Source: Snodgrassella alvi_G
GTDB taxonomy: Bacteria; Pseudomonadota; Gammaproteobacteria; Burkholderiales; Neisseriaceae
DNA length: 64,000 nucleotides
Direction: 5' to 3'
Assembly (NCBI GenBank): GCA_946478525.1
Contig: CAMLCH010000009.1
Coordinates: forward strand, 3,006 to 67,005
Positions 26,142 through 35,045 of this stretch are shown here, piece after piece. The position numbers and the translations under genes were made by a program. The notes below the pieces were generated by a model. The model was not told where the DNA came from. It searched no databases and worked only from the letters and a program-made list of their open reading frames with translations. Within the stretch, counting starts at the first letter, position 1, and every line of letters begins with the position of its first letter.

Positions 26142-28871
26142 ATGACTATACATTTATTAAAGCGTAAAATCATGAGCACAACCTCTCCAGATGAGCAATT
26201 GGATGCAGCCCTATCAGCGGATATTGCTTTCTTAACTCAGGCATTACTTAACGTACTACAACATGAAACCACAGCAGAAGTACAAACCGTCCTGCGTCAC
26301 TTGCTGGATGGCAACGAGCCTCAAGAAACCATCCAGCAAGCCCTTCCCGTCCTAGATCTACAGCAGCAACAGGATCTTATCCGTGCTTGCAGCTTATTTG
26401 CCCAGTTATTAAATATTGCTGAAGATGCTCATCATGAGCGTCAGCAGCAAATGCATGACCACAGCTTGCATTCTGAACGAAGTACTTTTATTTACGCACT
26501 CAGACAGCTGCAGCAACAGCACACCAGCGCCGACACACTGGAAAAAAGCCTGCAAAACACCAGTATCAGCGCAGTACTCACGGCTCATCCCACCGAAGTA
26601 CAACGTCAAAGTATCCTTTGTTTCCAACGTTATATTCGCAACCTGTTAAGTGAATACAATCATAGCCATCAGCCCTACAGCGAACAGCTACAGCAGGAAA
26701 TCGAAGCACTTCTGCTGGCATTGTGGCAAACAGATGAAACCCGTCATTTCAAAATTAGCGTCAGCGATGAAATTTACAATAGTGTTACTTATTTCCCTTT
26801 GAGCTTTTTCAAAGCCATGCCGGCGTTATACCGCAAGCTACAACAACAACTTGCCAACACCTACCCAAAAATTTCACTCCCTAATGTAATCAGTATAGGC
26901 AGTTGGGTTGGGGGTGATCGTGACGGTAACCCGCACGTCAATGCCGAGTCATTGCAGGAAGCAGTTAGTTTTCAGGCTAATACCCTGTTTCCACACTATC
27001 AACAATGTCTGGAAGAGCTGTATCAACTGTTACCTCTGTCATCCCGTCGTATACAAATCGATCAAACCATACACCAAATGGTCGAACAATCACCGGACAC
27101 AGATTCAGCACATACAGAAGAACCTTATCGCCGTGCACTGGCCTACATACAGGCGCGGTTACATAGCACAGCGCAACAACTAGGTATTCAACTAACCAGC
27201 CCGTATCAAGGACTACCGCCCTATCAACAACCTGCAGAACTACTGCTAGAACTCAACAATATTGCTCAGTCTCTACAGCATAATGGCAGTGCCTTGCTTG
27301 CCCATGGCAAACTAGCCGATCTGATTCGTTCCGTCTCTCTGTTTGGCTTTCATCTGATGTCGATAGATTTACGTCAGCATGCAGCTAAACATGCTGAAGT
27401 AGTAGACCAATTGTTTGCTCATGCTAATCTCGAAAACTTCCAACAACTCAATGAAGAAGACAAACAAAAAGTACTGCTGCGTGAATTGCGCACCCAACGC
27501 CCACTATATAGCCCCTATATTAGCTATAGTCCGCATATCATGCGCGAGCTGGCTATTTTTCATGCAGCGGCTGACATCAAAAATCGCTATGGTGAAACAG
27601 CCATAAACCAGTGCATTATTTCCAATGCTGAAACCGTGAGTGATATTCTGGTAGTGGCATTATTGCTTAAAGAAACGGGTCTGTTAACCATCAACAACGA
27701 AATCCCCAGCAGTCGTATTAACATCGTACCTTTATTCGAAACCATTGATTCCCTGCATAACTGCATCGACATCATGGATAACTTATTCAGCCTGCCCTGG
27801 TATCGCACCCTATTAAAAAGCCGTGAGAATCTTCAGGAGATCATGCTGGGATATTCAGACAGCAATAAAGATGGTGGTTACATTACCAGCCAATGGTCAC
27901 TGTATCAGGCCGAATCCCGATTGGTAAAATTATTTAATCAACACCATGTCCGTTTACGCCTCTTTCATGGGCGTGGTGGAAGTATCGGCCGCGGTGGTGG
28001 TCCGGCTTTTGATGCCATTTTAGCTCAGCCAGCAGGCAGTGTTGCCGGTCAGATGCGCATTACTGAACAAGGTGAAGTGATTACAGCCAAATATGCTGCG
28101 CCAACCAAAGCGGAACGCAATCTGGAAGCGTTAATAGCCGCTACCCTTGAAGCTACTCTGTTACCGCCACATAGTCGTGAGCCCGACCATAAACTGATGG
28201 ATGATTTATCCCGCTATGCATATCAGCATTATCGTAAACTGATTACCTATCCGGGCTTTATTGATTATTTTCTCCAAACCAGTCCCATACAGGAAATTGC
28301 CAGCCTCAACATTGGCAGCCGTCCGGCCAGTCGTAAAACTTTGACGCAAATTCAGGATTTACGCGCCATTCCATGGGTATTTTCGTGGACACAAAACCGA
28401 TTAATGCTACCTGCTTGGTATGGTTTTGGTAGTGCTGTAGCCGAATTAATTCAGCAGGACAGCAATAATTTGCAACGCTTACAGCAACAGGCTCAACACA
28501 GCCCATTCCTGCAAACCATGCTTGCCAATATGGAACAGGTGATGGCCAAGGCCGATTTAACTATTGCTGCGGCCTACGTTAAACTCGCCAGTAACCAACA
28601 AGCAGCAGCAACCATCTTCAGCATGTTAACCGATGAATTTGATCGCAGCCGACAGGCTTTACTGAATATTATGCAGTATCAAAATTACTTAAGTGATAAT
28701 CATGCGCTGGCAAGATCACTGGCTATGCGCATCCCATATCTGAATGCACTAAACTGGCTGCAAATTCATCTTCTGCAGGAACAACGGCAGCAACCAGAAA
28801 ATAGCCAAATCTTGCAACTGATCCACCTCACCATCAATGGTATAGCCCAAGGACTACGTAATACTGGTTAA
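26142..28871 (+). CDS. ppc: Phosphoenolpyruvate carboxylase
   Basis: The 909-residue enzyme fixes bicarbonate onto PEP to give oxaloacetate, refilling the citric acid cycle. Signatures are the catalytic LTAHPTEVQRQS (His149), IGSWVGGDRDGNPHV, the LGYSDSNKDGGY block, and the FHGRGGSIGRGGGP loop that shields the carboxyphosphate intermediate. The C-terminus ends NGIAQGLRNTG, the conserved terminal block. The start is uncertain: ATG 26142 has no Shine-Dalgarno, and ATG 26172 (MSTTSPDEQLD) is an alternative that costs ten residues. It is monocistronic. Confidence 0.96.
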   Translation: MTIHLLKRKIMSTTSPDEQLDAALSADIAFLTQALLNVLQHETTAEVQTVLRHLLDGNEPQETIQQALPVLDLQQQQDLIRACSLFAQLLNIAEDAHHERQQQMHDHSLHSERSTFIYALRQLQQQHTSADTLEKSLQNTSISAVLTAHPTEVQRQSILCFQRYIRNLLSEYNHSHQPYSEQLQQEIEALLLALWQTDETRHFKISVSDEIYNSVTYFPLSFFKAMPALYRKLQQQLANTYPKISLPNVISIGSWVGGDRDGNPHVNAESLQEAVSFQANTLFPHYQQCLEELYQLLPLSSRRIQIDQTIHQMVEQSPDTDSAHTEEPYRRALAYIQARLHSTAQQLGIQLTSPYQGLPPYQQPAELLLELNNIAQSLQHNGSALLAHGKLADLIRSVSLFGFHLMSIDLRQHAAKHAEVVDQLFAHANLENFQQLNEEDKQKVLLRELRTQRPLYSPYISYSPHIMRELAIFHAAADIKNRYGETAINQCIISNAETVSDILVVALLLKETGLLTINNEIPSSRINIVPLFETIDSLHNCIDIMDNLFSLPWYRTLLKSRENLQEIMLGYSDSNKDGGYITSQWSLYQAESRLVKLFNQHHVRLRLFHGRGGSIGRGGGPAFDAILAQPAGSVAGQMRITEQGEVITAKYAAPTKAERNLEALIAATLEATLLPPHSREPDHKLMDDLSRYAYQHYRKLITYPGFIDYFLQTSPIQEIASLNIGSRPASRKTLTQIQDLRAIPWVFSWTQNRLMLPAWYGFGSAVAELIQQDSNNLQRLQQQAQHSPFLQTMLANMEQVMAKADLTIAAAYVKLASNQQAAATIFSMLTDEFDRSRQALLNIMQYQNYLSDNHALARSLAMRIPYLNALNWLQIHLLQEQRQQPENSQILQLIHLTINGIAQGLRNTG

Positions 28872-29030
28872 ATGCAATACAAATGAAATTTACTGTTAAA
28901 TAATATATGTAACAGATGCTATCGGCGAAAGCAAAATGGCTTCGTGTCAGAATATAACCGTTTGGATTTTGCCTATAAATTCATGACAAAACAGATCAAA
29001 ACGCCGTATGCCTTACTCGTTACACTGTAA

Positions 29031-29059
29031 CTTGAAATAACCCAGTTACGACCCAATAT
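29031..29059 (+). promoter_or_regulatory. Heat-shock (RpoH-like) promoter of grpE
   Basis: CTTGAAA at 29031-29037 and CCCAATAT at 29052-29059 are separated by 14 bases. This closely matches the sigma-32 consensus CTTGAA - spacer - CCCCATNT. The -10 element ends 35 bases before the grpE start, and grpE is a classic RpoH target. Confidence 0.75.
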
Positions 29060-29094
29060 AAATTGACAATTCTCCCTTTTGTAGAGGAAAAAAA

Positions 29095-29643
29095 ATGCAA
29101 CCCGAAAACAATACTGAAAACGAAACACAGGTTAACGATAACATCGAAACTACCGAACCAGTAGTCGAACCTGAAGCCACCATTGAAGAATTACAGGCTC
29201 GTATTAATGAGCTGGAAGGGCAGCTGAAAGACGAACAGCTAAGAGCACTGGCAACAGAACAAAATCTGCGCCGTCGTCATCAGGAAGAAATTGAAAATAC
29301 CCACAAATTCGCTGGTCAGAAATTTGCTTCAGCCATGCTGCCGGTGAAAGACTATTTAGAAATGGCTTTGCAGGATCAAAGTGGTAACTTCGATGCCTTA
29401 AAGATGGGTGTGCAAATGACTTTAACAGAATTAGAAAAAGCTTTTGAGCAGTCCAATGTTAAAGAAATTGATCCCAAAACCGGTGACAAACTTGATCCGC
29501 ATTATCATCAAGCGTTACAAAGTGTAGCAAGCGAACAAGAGCCTAATACCGTTGTTTCTGTCATGAAAAAGGGCTATACCCTTGCCGATCGCGTATTACG
29601 TCCGGCGATGGTAACCGTAGCCAAAGCAGCTGATAACGAATAA
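29095..29643 (+). CDS. grpE: Nucleotide exchange factor GrpE
   Basis: The 182-residue protein has an acidic, Glu-rich N-terminus, a long coiled-coil (about residues 30-80, IEELQARINELEGQLKDEQL) and a C-terminal beta domain with DPHYHQALQSV and NTVVSVMKKGYTLADRVLRP, the GrpE signature. It releases ADP from DnaK. The start is preceded by GAGGAAAA. It stands alone: dnaK and dnaJ are not adjacent. A heat-shock-like promoter precedes it and a strong terminator follows. Confidence 0.97.
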   Translation: MQPENNTENETQVNDNIETTEPVVEPEATIEELQARINELEGQLKDEQLRALATEQNLRRRHQEEIENTHKFAGQKFASAMLPVKDYLEMALQDQSGNFDALKMGVQMTLTELEKAFEQSNVKEIDPKTGDKLDPHYHQALQSVASEQEPNTVVSVMKKGYTLADRVLRPAMVTVAKAADNE

Positions 29644-29656
29644 TATTGACTTATCC

Positions 29657-29696
29657 AAAAAACCGTTAAGCATTTCATTTTGCTTAACGGTTTTTT
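29657..29696 (+). terminator. Strong intrinsic terminator after grpE
   Basis: A 16-bp perfect stem (29657-29672 with 29681-29696) with an 8-nt loop and flanking A and T runs. It should terminate grpE and may also act on the opposite strand, where the cupin operon ends nearby. Confidence 0.9.
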
Positions 29697-29791
29697 CATC
29701 AGTTATATTTTTTGGACATTATTAACGCGAGAAAAAGATTAATAACATAACAGCCCTTAAACACAAAGCTATCAAGGATATTACTACAACA

Positions 29792-30208
29792 TTATTGTTC
29801 AGCAATCACATCAATAAATACTAATGGTTCCTTGCCTGTATTAGCCAGTCCATGAGATTGCCCCTTGCGAGCAATTGTCACATCACCCGCCTTAACTGGA
29901 TAAGATTGACCATCAGCGTTCATAAAAGTGCCTGTTCCAGAAACAATGATATAAGTATCTTCATTATTTTTGTGCTGATGAAAACCAATCGAATCCCCCG
30001 GTTGTAGCGTCATCCAACCAATCTCCTTAATCGCTTCATCCTTTTTTGCCGACTCTCGTCTAAATGCAAACTTTCCATGCAATGTACCTTTACCACCTGC
30101 GGCTCCATCCTTACTAATACTAACCAGTTCTTCTTTAGTATAAACATCTGCCCAGACCATACTAGACACAGCAGCCATAACCAGTATTGCTATCCATTTA
30201 TTTAACAT
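29792..30208 (-). CDS. Secreted cupin-domain protein
   Basis: The 138-residue protein starts with a signal peptide (MLNKWIAILVMAAVSSMVWA, cleavage likely after WA), followed by one cupin-2 barrel. The metal-binding motif is visible as GFHQHKNNEDTYIIVSGTG (two His and a Glu) with a later His in KGQSHGLANTG. It should be periplasmic. Small periplasmic cupins bind a metal and often a small ligand, but its substrate cannot be read from the sequence. It follows the 222-residue anchored protein by 21 bases on the same strand, so the two are probably an operon. Confidence 0.88.
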   Translation of the reverse strand: MLNKWIAILVMAAVSSMVWADVYTKEELVSISKDGAAGGKGTLHGKFAFRRESAKKDEAIKEIGWMTLQPGDSIGFHQHKNNEDTYIIVSGTGTFMNADGQSYPVKAGDVTIARKGQSHGLANTGKEPLVFIDVIAEQ

Positions 30209-30229
30209 TATTCATCCCCGTATCAACAT

Positions 30230-30898
30230 TCATTTAAAAATTGGCCACACCTTCTGCGGTGAAAGCCGTGCCACCCGACAGACCAGGAGATATCCTCCCC
30301 CATCTCCGTTAACCGGTGTATTCGTAATCCATTTTGCTGTTTCAGCTCTAATCACCCAACCATCAACCTGAACATTATCTCCAACCTGAATTTTATTAAT
30401 TTGCGTGGCTATTTTTTTATTTGCTGGAACTAAATGCATATAGTTAGTATGTTCGAAAATATCATTGATAGAGTAATCTAAAGGTTCCCCTTTACTTCCC
30501 TTAAAACTAATACCACGATTATTTAGCTTTAATCTAACCCGTTTTAAAGCCTTTTTATTGCCCATAAAATCCCAGCCGATCATCCAATCAAATGTCGAAA
30601 TGTCAGCAGCATTATCATAAAGATAACGCTTACGATCAAGAATACGTCCAGGAACGCTCAGACCTAGTGAAGGAATCAATTTTACCTTTGGTAATACAAT
30701 TGGCTGCATATCTTTTGGAACATCTGAACTTAATGGTTCATTACCAGCTGACACAAGAGGTAACTGTGGACAAATAAAACCATCATCTAAATATGAAGGC
30801 ATAAATACCCTTGGTGAGTAAGGCGAAAACCGCCAAAAGCAAAACAGCAAGGAAATAACAGCCAGTATTAAAAAACGGTATCGATACAAAAAGTGCAT
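30230..30898 (-). CDS. Membrane-anchored protein of unknown function
   Basis: The 222-residue protein has one N-terminal membrane span (FLILAVISLLFCFW, residues about 9-22) with basic residues before it, so most of the chain should face the periplasm. The rest has no motif that I recognise. It contains a segment KIQVGDNVQVDGWVIRAE reminiscent of a small beta-barrel, preceded by KRVRLKLNNRGISFKGSKGE. It sits 21 bases upstream of the secreted cupin gene and likely shares its transcript, which suggests a joint periplasmic role. I cannot name the family. Confidence 0.75.
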   Translation of the reverse strand: MHFLYRYRFLILAVISLLFCFWRFSPYSPRVFMPSYLDDGFICPQLPLVSAGNEPLSSDVPKDMQPIVLPKVKLIPSLGLSVPGRILDRKRYLYDNAADISTFDWMIGWDFMGNKKALKRVRLKLNNRGISFKGSKGEPLDYSINDIFEHTNYMHLVPANKKIATQINKIQVGDNVQVDGWVIRAETAKWITNTPVNGDGGGYLLVCRVARLSPQKVWPIFK

Positions 30899-31807
30899 AG
30901 AAAACCTTAGTTTACTTTTATCATTATTTTAACAAAATTTTAATAAATACATATTATTATTTACCTAAAACAAAGAAACTAATTTTCTGGCGGAGCACAC
31001 TCATTTCGTAAAATAACTTCCGCTCATACTTACTGGATAACCGGATAGCTTTTGTGCATATTTTTATAATTTAATGGTCCATATCTAAACTCAAGAAAAT
31101 ACAATGCAGATACTTTTCTTACCCGACCAAACTATCATCAGAATAGGTATTTTTCTGCCTTTTATTAAAAATTTTTTATAAACTCAAAATCAATTTTCTG
31201 CTTAAAATATTTTTCGTATGATCTTTCAATATATATATTTTATAAAATACAAATTTAAATATTGATTGCAGCAAATATATTCGATATCAATCTTACTTAA
31301 GAGCTATAGATGATATTTTCTTATAGATAAATTTTCTTATCCATTTGAAAAAGCTTAAACCCACGCAAATCACTTGTTTCAAAATAATTATAATTCAATG
31401 CCTAGCCTTAGCTACTTTCTATTTCAATTGATTCATTGATGTTAATTATTCATCCCAAATCAACTTACCAATTACATTATTTATTGGTTTTATCTCTTTT
31501 GAAGAATAATTTTTTGTATGGATTCTATAAATTTGCTTTTATTGATTTCATTCTATGACCATACAAAATAAAAAAATACCGTTATCATTTAATATTCATT
31601 CTTTATTTAGAATTGATTAAAATTCCCAAGCTTCACCATCCTAAATGAAGACATATATCTTATTTTTCTATGTATTTGGCATTTTATCCTTTTATTTCTG
31701 TTTCATCTTTTCTATCAACTTATAACCCTTTTTCTACCATCAATATTTGATATAAGGTATCGCCTACAACCCTGCTTTGCTATTGATCAGCAGATCTGAT
31801 ATTTTTT
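30899..31807. other. Long AT-rich intergenic region
   Basis: About 900 bases, strongly AT-rich, between the anchored protein and the retropepsin-like gene, both on the minus strand. It contains the promoter of the former. I found no supported gene, RNA or repeat. Degraded coding sequence is possible but not visible. Confidence 0.4.
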
Positions 31808-32725
31808 TTAATTAGCTGGTTTTATCCACAACTTTTGATTTTTCTGATCAATTTTTACCTTATATTTTTTCAGAAAATTTATCCCCAACAAACCATCTGA
31901 CTCAAACTCTTTTGGCATATTATCCATAATAGCCACCTGAATGGATTGATTATTCATAGAAGGATTAGCCAAATAAACATTTAATATTTGGAGATCGCCA
32001 TTTTTATCCTGACGCAGAGTGGAAGAATCAGAATCAGTTATGGCTGAATTATTCCCGTTATTATTTTTTTCCGGCAGTGACCTACTGGCAATAATACTCA
32101 TTGTGGCTCCAGTATCTAAAACCAAATTGTATTGTTTACTTTGATCGGTAACAGTAATAATTAACCCTTCTTGTGGATGATAGCGATAGGGCAACATCAT
32201 CCATCCCTTGTCAGTACCGTCAAAATCATTGTCATCATCTACTATAATCTTTTTATGCGCAAAATCTAAAGTAATCGTATGATTTTTAAATAGCGCCAAA
32301 CCCACTACGGGCAAATCATCATCCTGAGCGGGAGGTAGTTTTTCTGACGGATCACTGGAATATGCAAAACCCCATGGTTTGAGCTCGACTGCTTGAATAT
32401 TCTCAAAATCAATACCATTAATATACACATGTTGAAGCAAATATTTAGATGCTGAAATAATATTTCCACTTAAATCCGTACTTAAATTATCGTCTTCTTG
32501 TTTCACTGCCTGTGGCAATTGTTGCAATGTATCTAAGGGTAAATGTAACGCTGTTTGAGACCCGGAATCAAACATAAATCTCTGTGATTTACCATTTATA
32601 TTTAATTTGACAATTGGAACTAAGGTATCCTTAGTCAGTTTTACTGGCAAAACAACTTCTTTGGCCATCGTCACATTCATAACAGTAGACAAAATAACCA
32701 GTAAAAAGCCTGTTAATCGCATCAA
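31808..32725 (-). CDS. Periplasmic retropepsin-like aspartyl protease family protein
   Basis: The 305-residue protein has a signal peptide (MMRLTGFLLVILSTVMNVTMA) and two aspartyl-protease half sites: MFDSGSQTALH with Asp53 and LVLDTGATMSII with Asp204. Each is followed by a GLALFKNHTITLDFAHKKI- or GLLGINFLKKYKVKID-type flap-closing strand. Retropepsins normally act as dimers of single-site domains; here two sites are in one chain, a pepsin-like arrangement seen in several bacterial periplasmic proteins. The first site has DSG rather than DTG, which is compatible with activity. The substrate is unknown. It lies 32 bases downstream of the amino-acid ABC operon on the same strand and may be read through from it. 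Confidence 0.85.
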   Translation of the reverse strand: MMRLTGFLLVILSTVMNVTMAKEVVLPVKLTKDTLVPIVKLNINGKSQRFMFDSGSQTALHLPLDTLQQLPQAVKQEDDNLSTDLSGNIISASKYLLQHVYINGIDFENIQAVELKPWGFAYSSDPSEKLPPAQDDDLPVVGLALFKNHTITLDFAHKKIIVDDDNDFDGTDKGWMMLPYRYHPQEGLIITVTDQSKQYNLVLDTGATMSIIASRSLPEKNNNGNNSAITDSDSSTLRQDKNGDLQILNVYLANPSMNNQSIQVAIMDNMPKEFESDGLLGINFLKKYKVKIDQKNQKLWIKPAN

Positions 32726-32757
32726 TAGTTCCTTTTAATAGAGTAAAATTTGTGAGT

Positions 32758-33537
32758 TTAATTTAACATTGAACTTAAAAATGCCTGAGTTCGCATATGT
32801 TGAGGACTGGTAAAAAAGCTTCGGGCTTCTCCAGATTCCACGATTACGCCTTTATCCATAAATAACACCTTATTAGCTACCTCACGTGCAAAGCCCATTT
32901 CATGTGTCACGACCACCATGGTCATTTTATCTTCAGCCAGCTGCTGCATGGTTTTCAGAACTTCACCTGTCAATTCTGGATCTAATGCTGAAGTTGGCTC
33001 ATCGAATAACATAATTTGTGGCTGCATAGCCAATGCCCGCGCAATCGCTACACGTTGTTTCTGCCCCCCGGAGAGCTGCGATGGATACGCATCTTGCTTA
33101 TTCAACAACCCAACCTTTTTTAACAACTCTTGCGCCAAAGGCACAATCTGGTCTCGTTTCATCTTTTTCACCGTGATCGGTGCTTCAATCACATTCTGTA
33201 ACACGGTCATATGGGGAAACAAATTAAATTGCTGAAAAACCATTCCCATACGGGCACAGATGTTCTTAATCTGTGCTTCAGAAACATACTGAGCCCGGTG
33301 GTGATTATTATTACGCACCAGAAAATCATTGCCAATGGCAATACTGCCAGCATCAATTTTTTCCAGATAATTCAGACAACGCAACAAAGTTGATTTACCT
33401 GAACCAGAAGATCCGATAATGGCAACTACCTCTGAGCGCGCTACCTGAATATCTACACCTTTCAAAACCTCAATATTGCCAAAAGATTTGTGAATGTCGC
33501 GCGCATCTATCATTAGATCAGTCGTCGTAGCGTGCAT
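32758..33537 (-). CDS. Polar amino acid ABC importer, ATP-binding subunit
   Basis: The 259-residue GlnQ/HisP-type ATPase has Walker A GSSGSGKST, the signature LSGGQKQRVAIARALA, Walker B IMLFDEPTSALD and the MVFQQFNLFPHMTVLQN Q-loop region typical of polar amino acid importers. The start at 33537 has GGAG eight bases upstream and overlaps the permease gene by 20 bases; a second ATG at 33513 lacks a Shine-Dalgarno. It works with the permease and lipoprotein encoded just upstream. The exact amino acid is not evident. Confidence 0.94.
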   Translation of the reverse strand: MHATTTDLMIDARDIHKSFGNIEVLKGVDIQVARSEVVAIIGSSGSGKSTLLRCLNYLEKIDAGSIAIGNDFLVRNNNHHRAQYVSEAQIKNICARMGMVFQQFNLFPHMTVLQNVIEAPITVKKMKRDQIVPLAQELLKKVGLLNKQDAYPSQLSGGQKQRVAIARALAMQPQIMLFDEPTSALDPELTGEVLKTMQQLAEDKMTMVVVTHEMGFAREVANKVLFMDKGVIVESGEARSFFTSPQHMRTQAFLSSMLN

Positions 33538-34162
33538 AGCGTTTCTCCATTTTCTGGAAGCCCCAGGTTAAAATCAGGGTCATAATCAGATAAAACACAG
33601 CCGCCACCATAAACGGCATTAAACTAAATTCACGTTGCACCAGCTGGTAAGTTACACGCATTACATCCTGTAAAGCCAGCACATAAACCAGAGATGTATC
33701 CTTTACCAGCGTAATCGTTTCATTACTAAGCGGTGGCAGAATTTTTTTCCACATTTGCGGTAATATTATCCGCCGCATAGTCTGCCCATAGCTCATGCCC
33801 AGTGTTTTCGCAGCCTCATACTGCCCCTTACCCACTCCCTGAATACCGGCACGAAAAATTTCCGCAAAATAGGCAGCATAGTTCAGCACAAAAGCAACTA
33901 CCGCTGTAGTATAAGCAGGTAAAATAATATTCACCGCCGGCAGCGCAAAATAAATAAAGAAAATCTGCAACATCAATGGTGTACCGCGCATCACCCAGAT
34001 ATAGAAATTAACCAGATAATCTAAAGCCTTAATTTTGGACAAACGCAGCAAAGCCAGTATCAGCCCCAGCGGAATAGACAATAACAGAGTAATGGCAAAC
34101 AAACTGAGGGTAATTTTTGCCCCATTCCATAACTCAGGTAACATATTTAACACATAATTCAT
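33518..34162 (-). CDS. Polar amino acid ABC importer, permease subunit
   Basis: This 214-residue protein starts MNYVLNMLPELWNGAKITL, preceded by AAGGAAT. It has the HisM/GlnP family features: about five membrane spans and the ABC-coupling loop EAAKTLGMSYGQTMRRIILPQ. A longer open frame begins at 34186, but its start lies inside the hairpin at 34184-34220, so I prefer the ATG at 34162. It is the middle gene of the importer operon (binding lipoprotein, permease, ATPase). Confidence 0.93.
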   Translation of the reverse strand: MNYVLNMLPELWNGAKITLSLFAITLLLSIPLGLILALLRLSKIKALDYLVNFYIWVMRGTPLMLQIFFIYFALPAVNIILPAYTTAVVAFVLNYAAYFAEIFRAGIQGVGKGQYEAAKTLGMSYGQTMRRIILPQMWKKILPPLSNETITLVKDTSLVYVLALQDVMRVTYQLVQREFSLMPFMVAAVFYLIMTLILTWGFQKMEKRYARYDD

Positions 34163-34183
34163 GTGTATTCCTTTAAACAACAA

Positions 34184-34220
34184 CAACGCTGCCTGAACAG
34201 ATTGTATTCAGGCAGCGTTG
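34184..34220 (-). terminator. Perfect 14-bp hairpin carrying uptake-like words, inside the importer operon
   Basis: The arm at 34184-34197 (CAACGCTGCCTGAA) is the exact reverse complement of 34207-34220, with a 9-nt loop. It contains two copies of GCTGCCTGAA in opposite orientation. It lies between the binding-protein stop and the permease start, where a partial terminator or mRNA stabiliser would keep the binding protein more abundant than the membrane subunits. No T-run follows, so attenuation or RNA protection is more likely than full termination. Confidence 0.8.
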
Positions 34221-34238
34221 ATTCCAGAGCAAAGACGC

Positions 34239-35045
34239 TTATTTAACCACGTCCTTACCGAACCATTTTGTCGCAATTTTAGCAGATGTACCATCAGCTT
34301 TCATACTGTCCAATGCTTTCTGGATTTTCTGTTGCAGCGCCTGATCTTCCTTACGGAAAGCAACACCATATTGTTCAGTACCAAAATTATCTTCTAATAC
34401 TTTATATTCATTTGGTTTTTTGGCTACATAATAACGACCAACCACCTCATCTACCACCAATGCATCAACACGTTTGGCAGAAACATCCATTAAAGCAGTG
34501 ACATTATCAGCATATTTTTTCAGTTCTTTAAAAGATTTAGCCACATTCGGGTCTGCTTCAACAGCTTCAACCGCACTACTACCATCCTGTACAGCGACAA
34601 CTTTATCTGCCAGATCAGCCTTAGTACTAATGCCACCATCAGGACGTACCACAATAATCTGGTGATTATCCATATATGGCTTAGACAACAACAGCTGTTG
34701 CTGACGCTGAGGAGTAATCGTCAGACCATTCCATAACATATCCACTCGTTTACTGTTCAATTCGGATTCTTTTGCACTCCAATCAATCGGCTTAAGCTCA
34801 ACAGTTAGCCCTGCCCGCTTTGCCGCTTCGCGAGCCATATCTATATCAAAGCCTACCAGCTCATTTTTTTCATCACGGAAGCCCATTGGTGGAAAACTAT
34901 CATCCAGCCCCATCACTACCAATGTATTGTTATCCTGCTGTGCTGAAGCAGAAGCAGGCGGCGTAGATGAAGACTTATCACCACAAGCAGCAAGGGCAAA
35001 AGCCAATACAGAACCATATAAAACCGACCTAATGATATTTTGCAT
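34239..35045 (-). CDS. Polar amino acid ABC importer, substrate-binding lipoprotein (family 3)
   Basis: The 268-residue protein has a lipoprotein signal with lipobox LAAC (Cys21) and a family-3 binding fold: GLDDSFPPMGFRDEKNELVG followed by FDIDMAREAAKRAGL, then WNGLTITPQRQQQLL and an Arg-containing binding stretch. The C-terminus GTSAKIATKWFGKDVVK is typical. It should be anchored to the outer face of the inner membrane and deliver a polar amino acid to the permease. Cystine, glutamine and arginine binders all share this fold, so the ligand is open. Confidence 0.94.
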   Translation of the reverse strand: MQNIIRSVLYGSVLAFALAACGDKSSSTPPASASAQQDNNTLVVMGLDDSFPPMGFRDEKNELVGFDIDMAREAAKRAGLTVELKPIDWSAKESELNSKRVDMLWNGLTITPQRQQQLLLSKPYMDNHQIIVVRPDGGISTKADLADKVVAVQDGSSAVEAVEADPNVAKSFKELKKYADNVTALMDVSAKRVDALVVDEVVGRYYVAKKPNEYKVLEDNFGTEQYGVAFRKEDQALQQKIQKALDSMKADGTSAKIATKWFGKDVVK

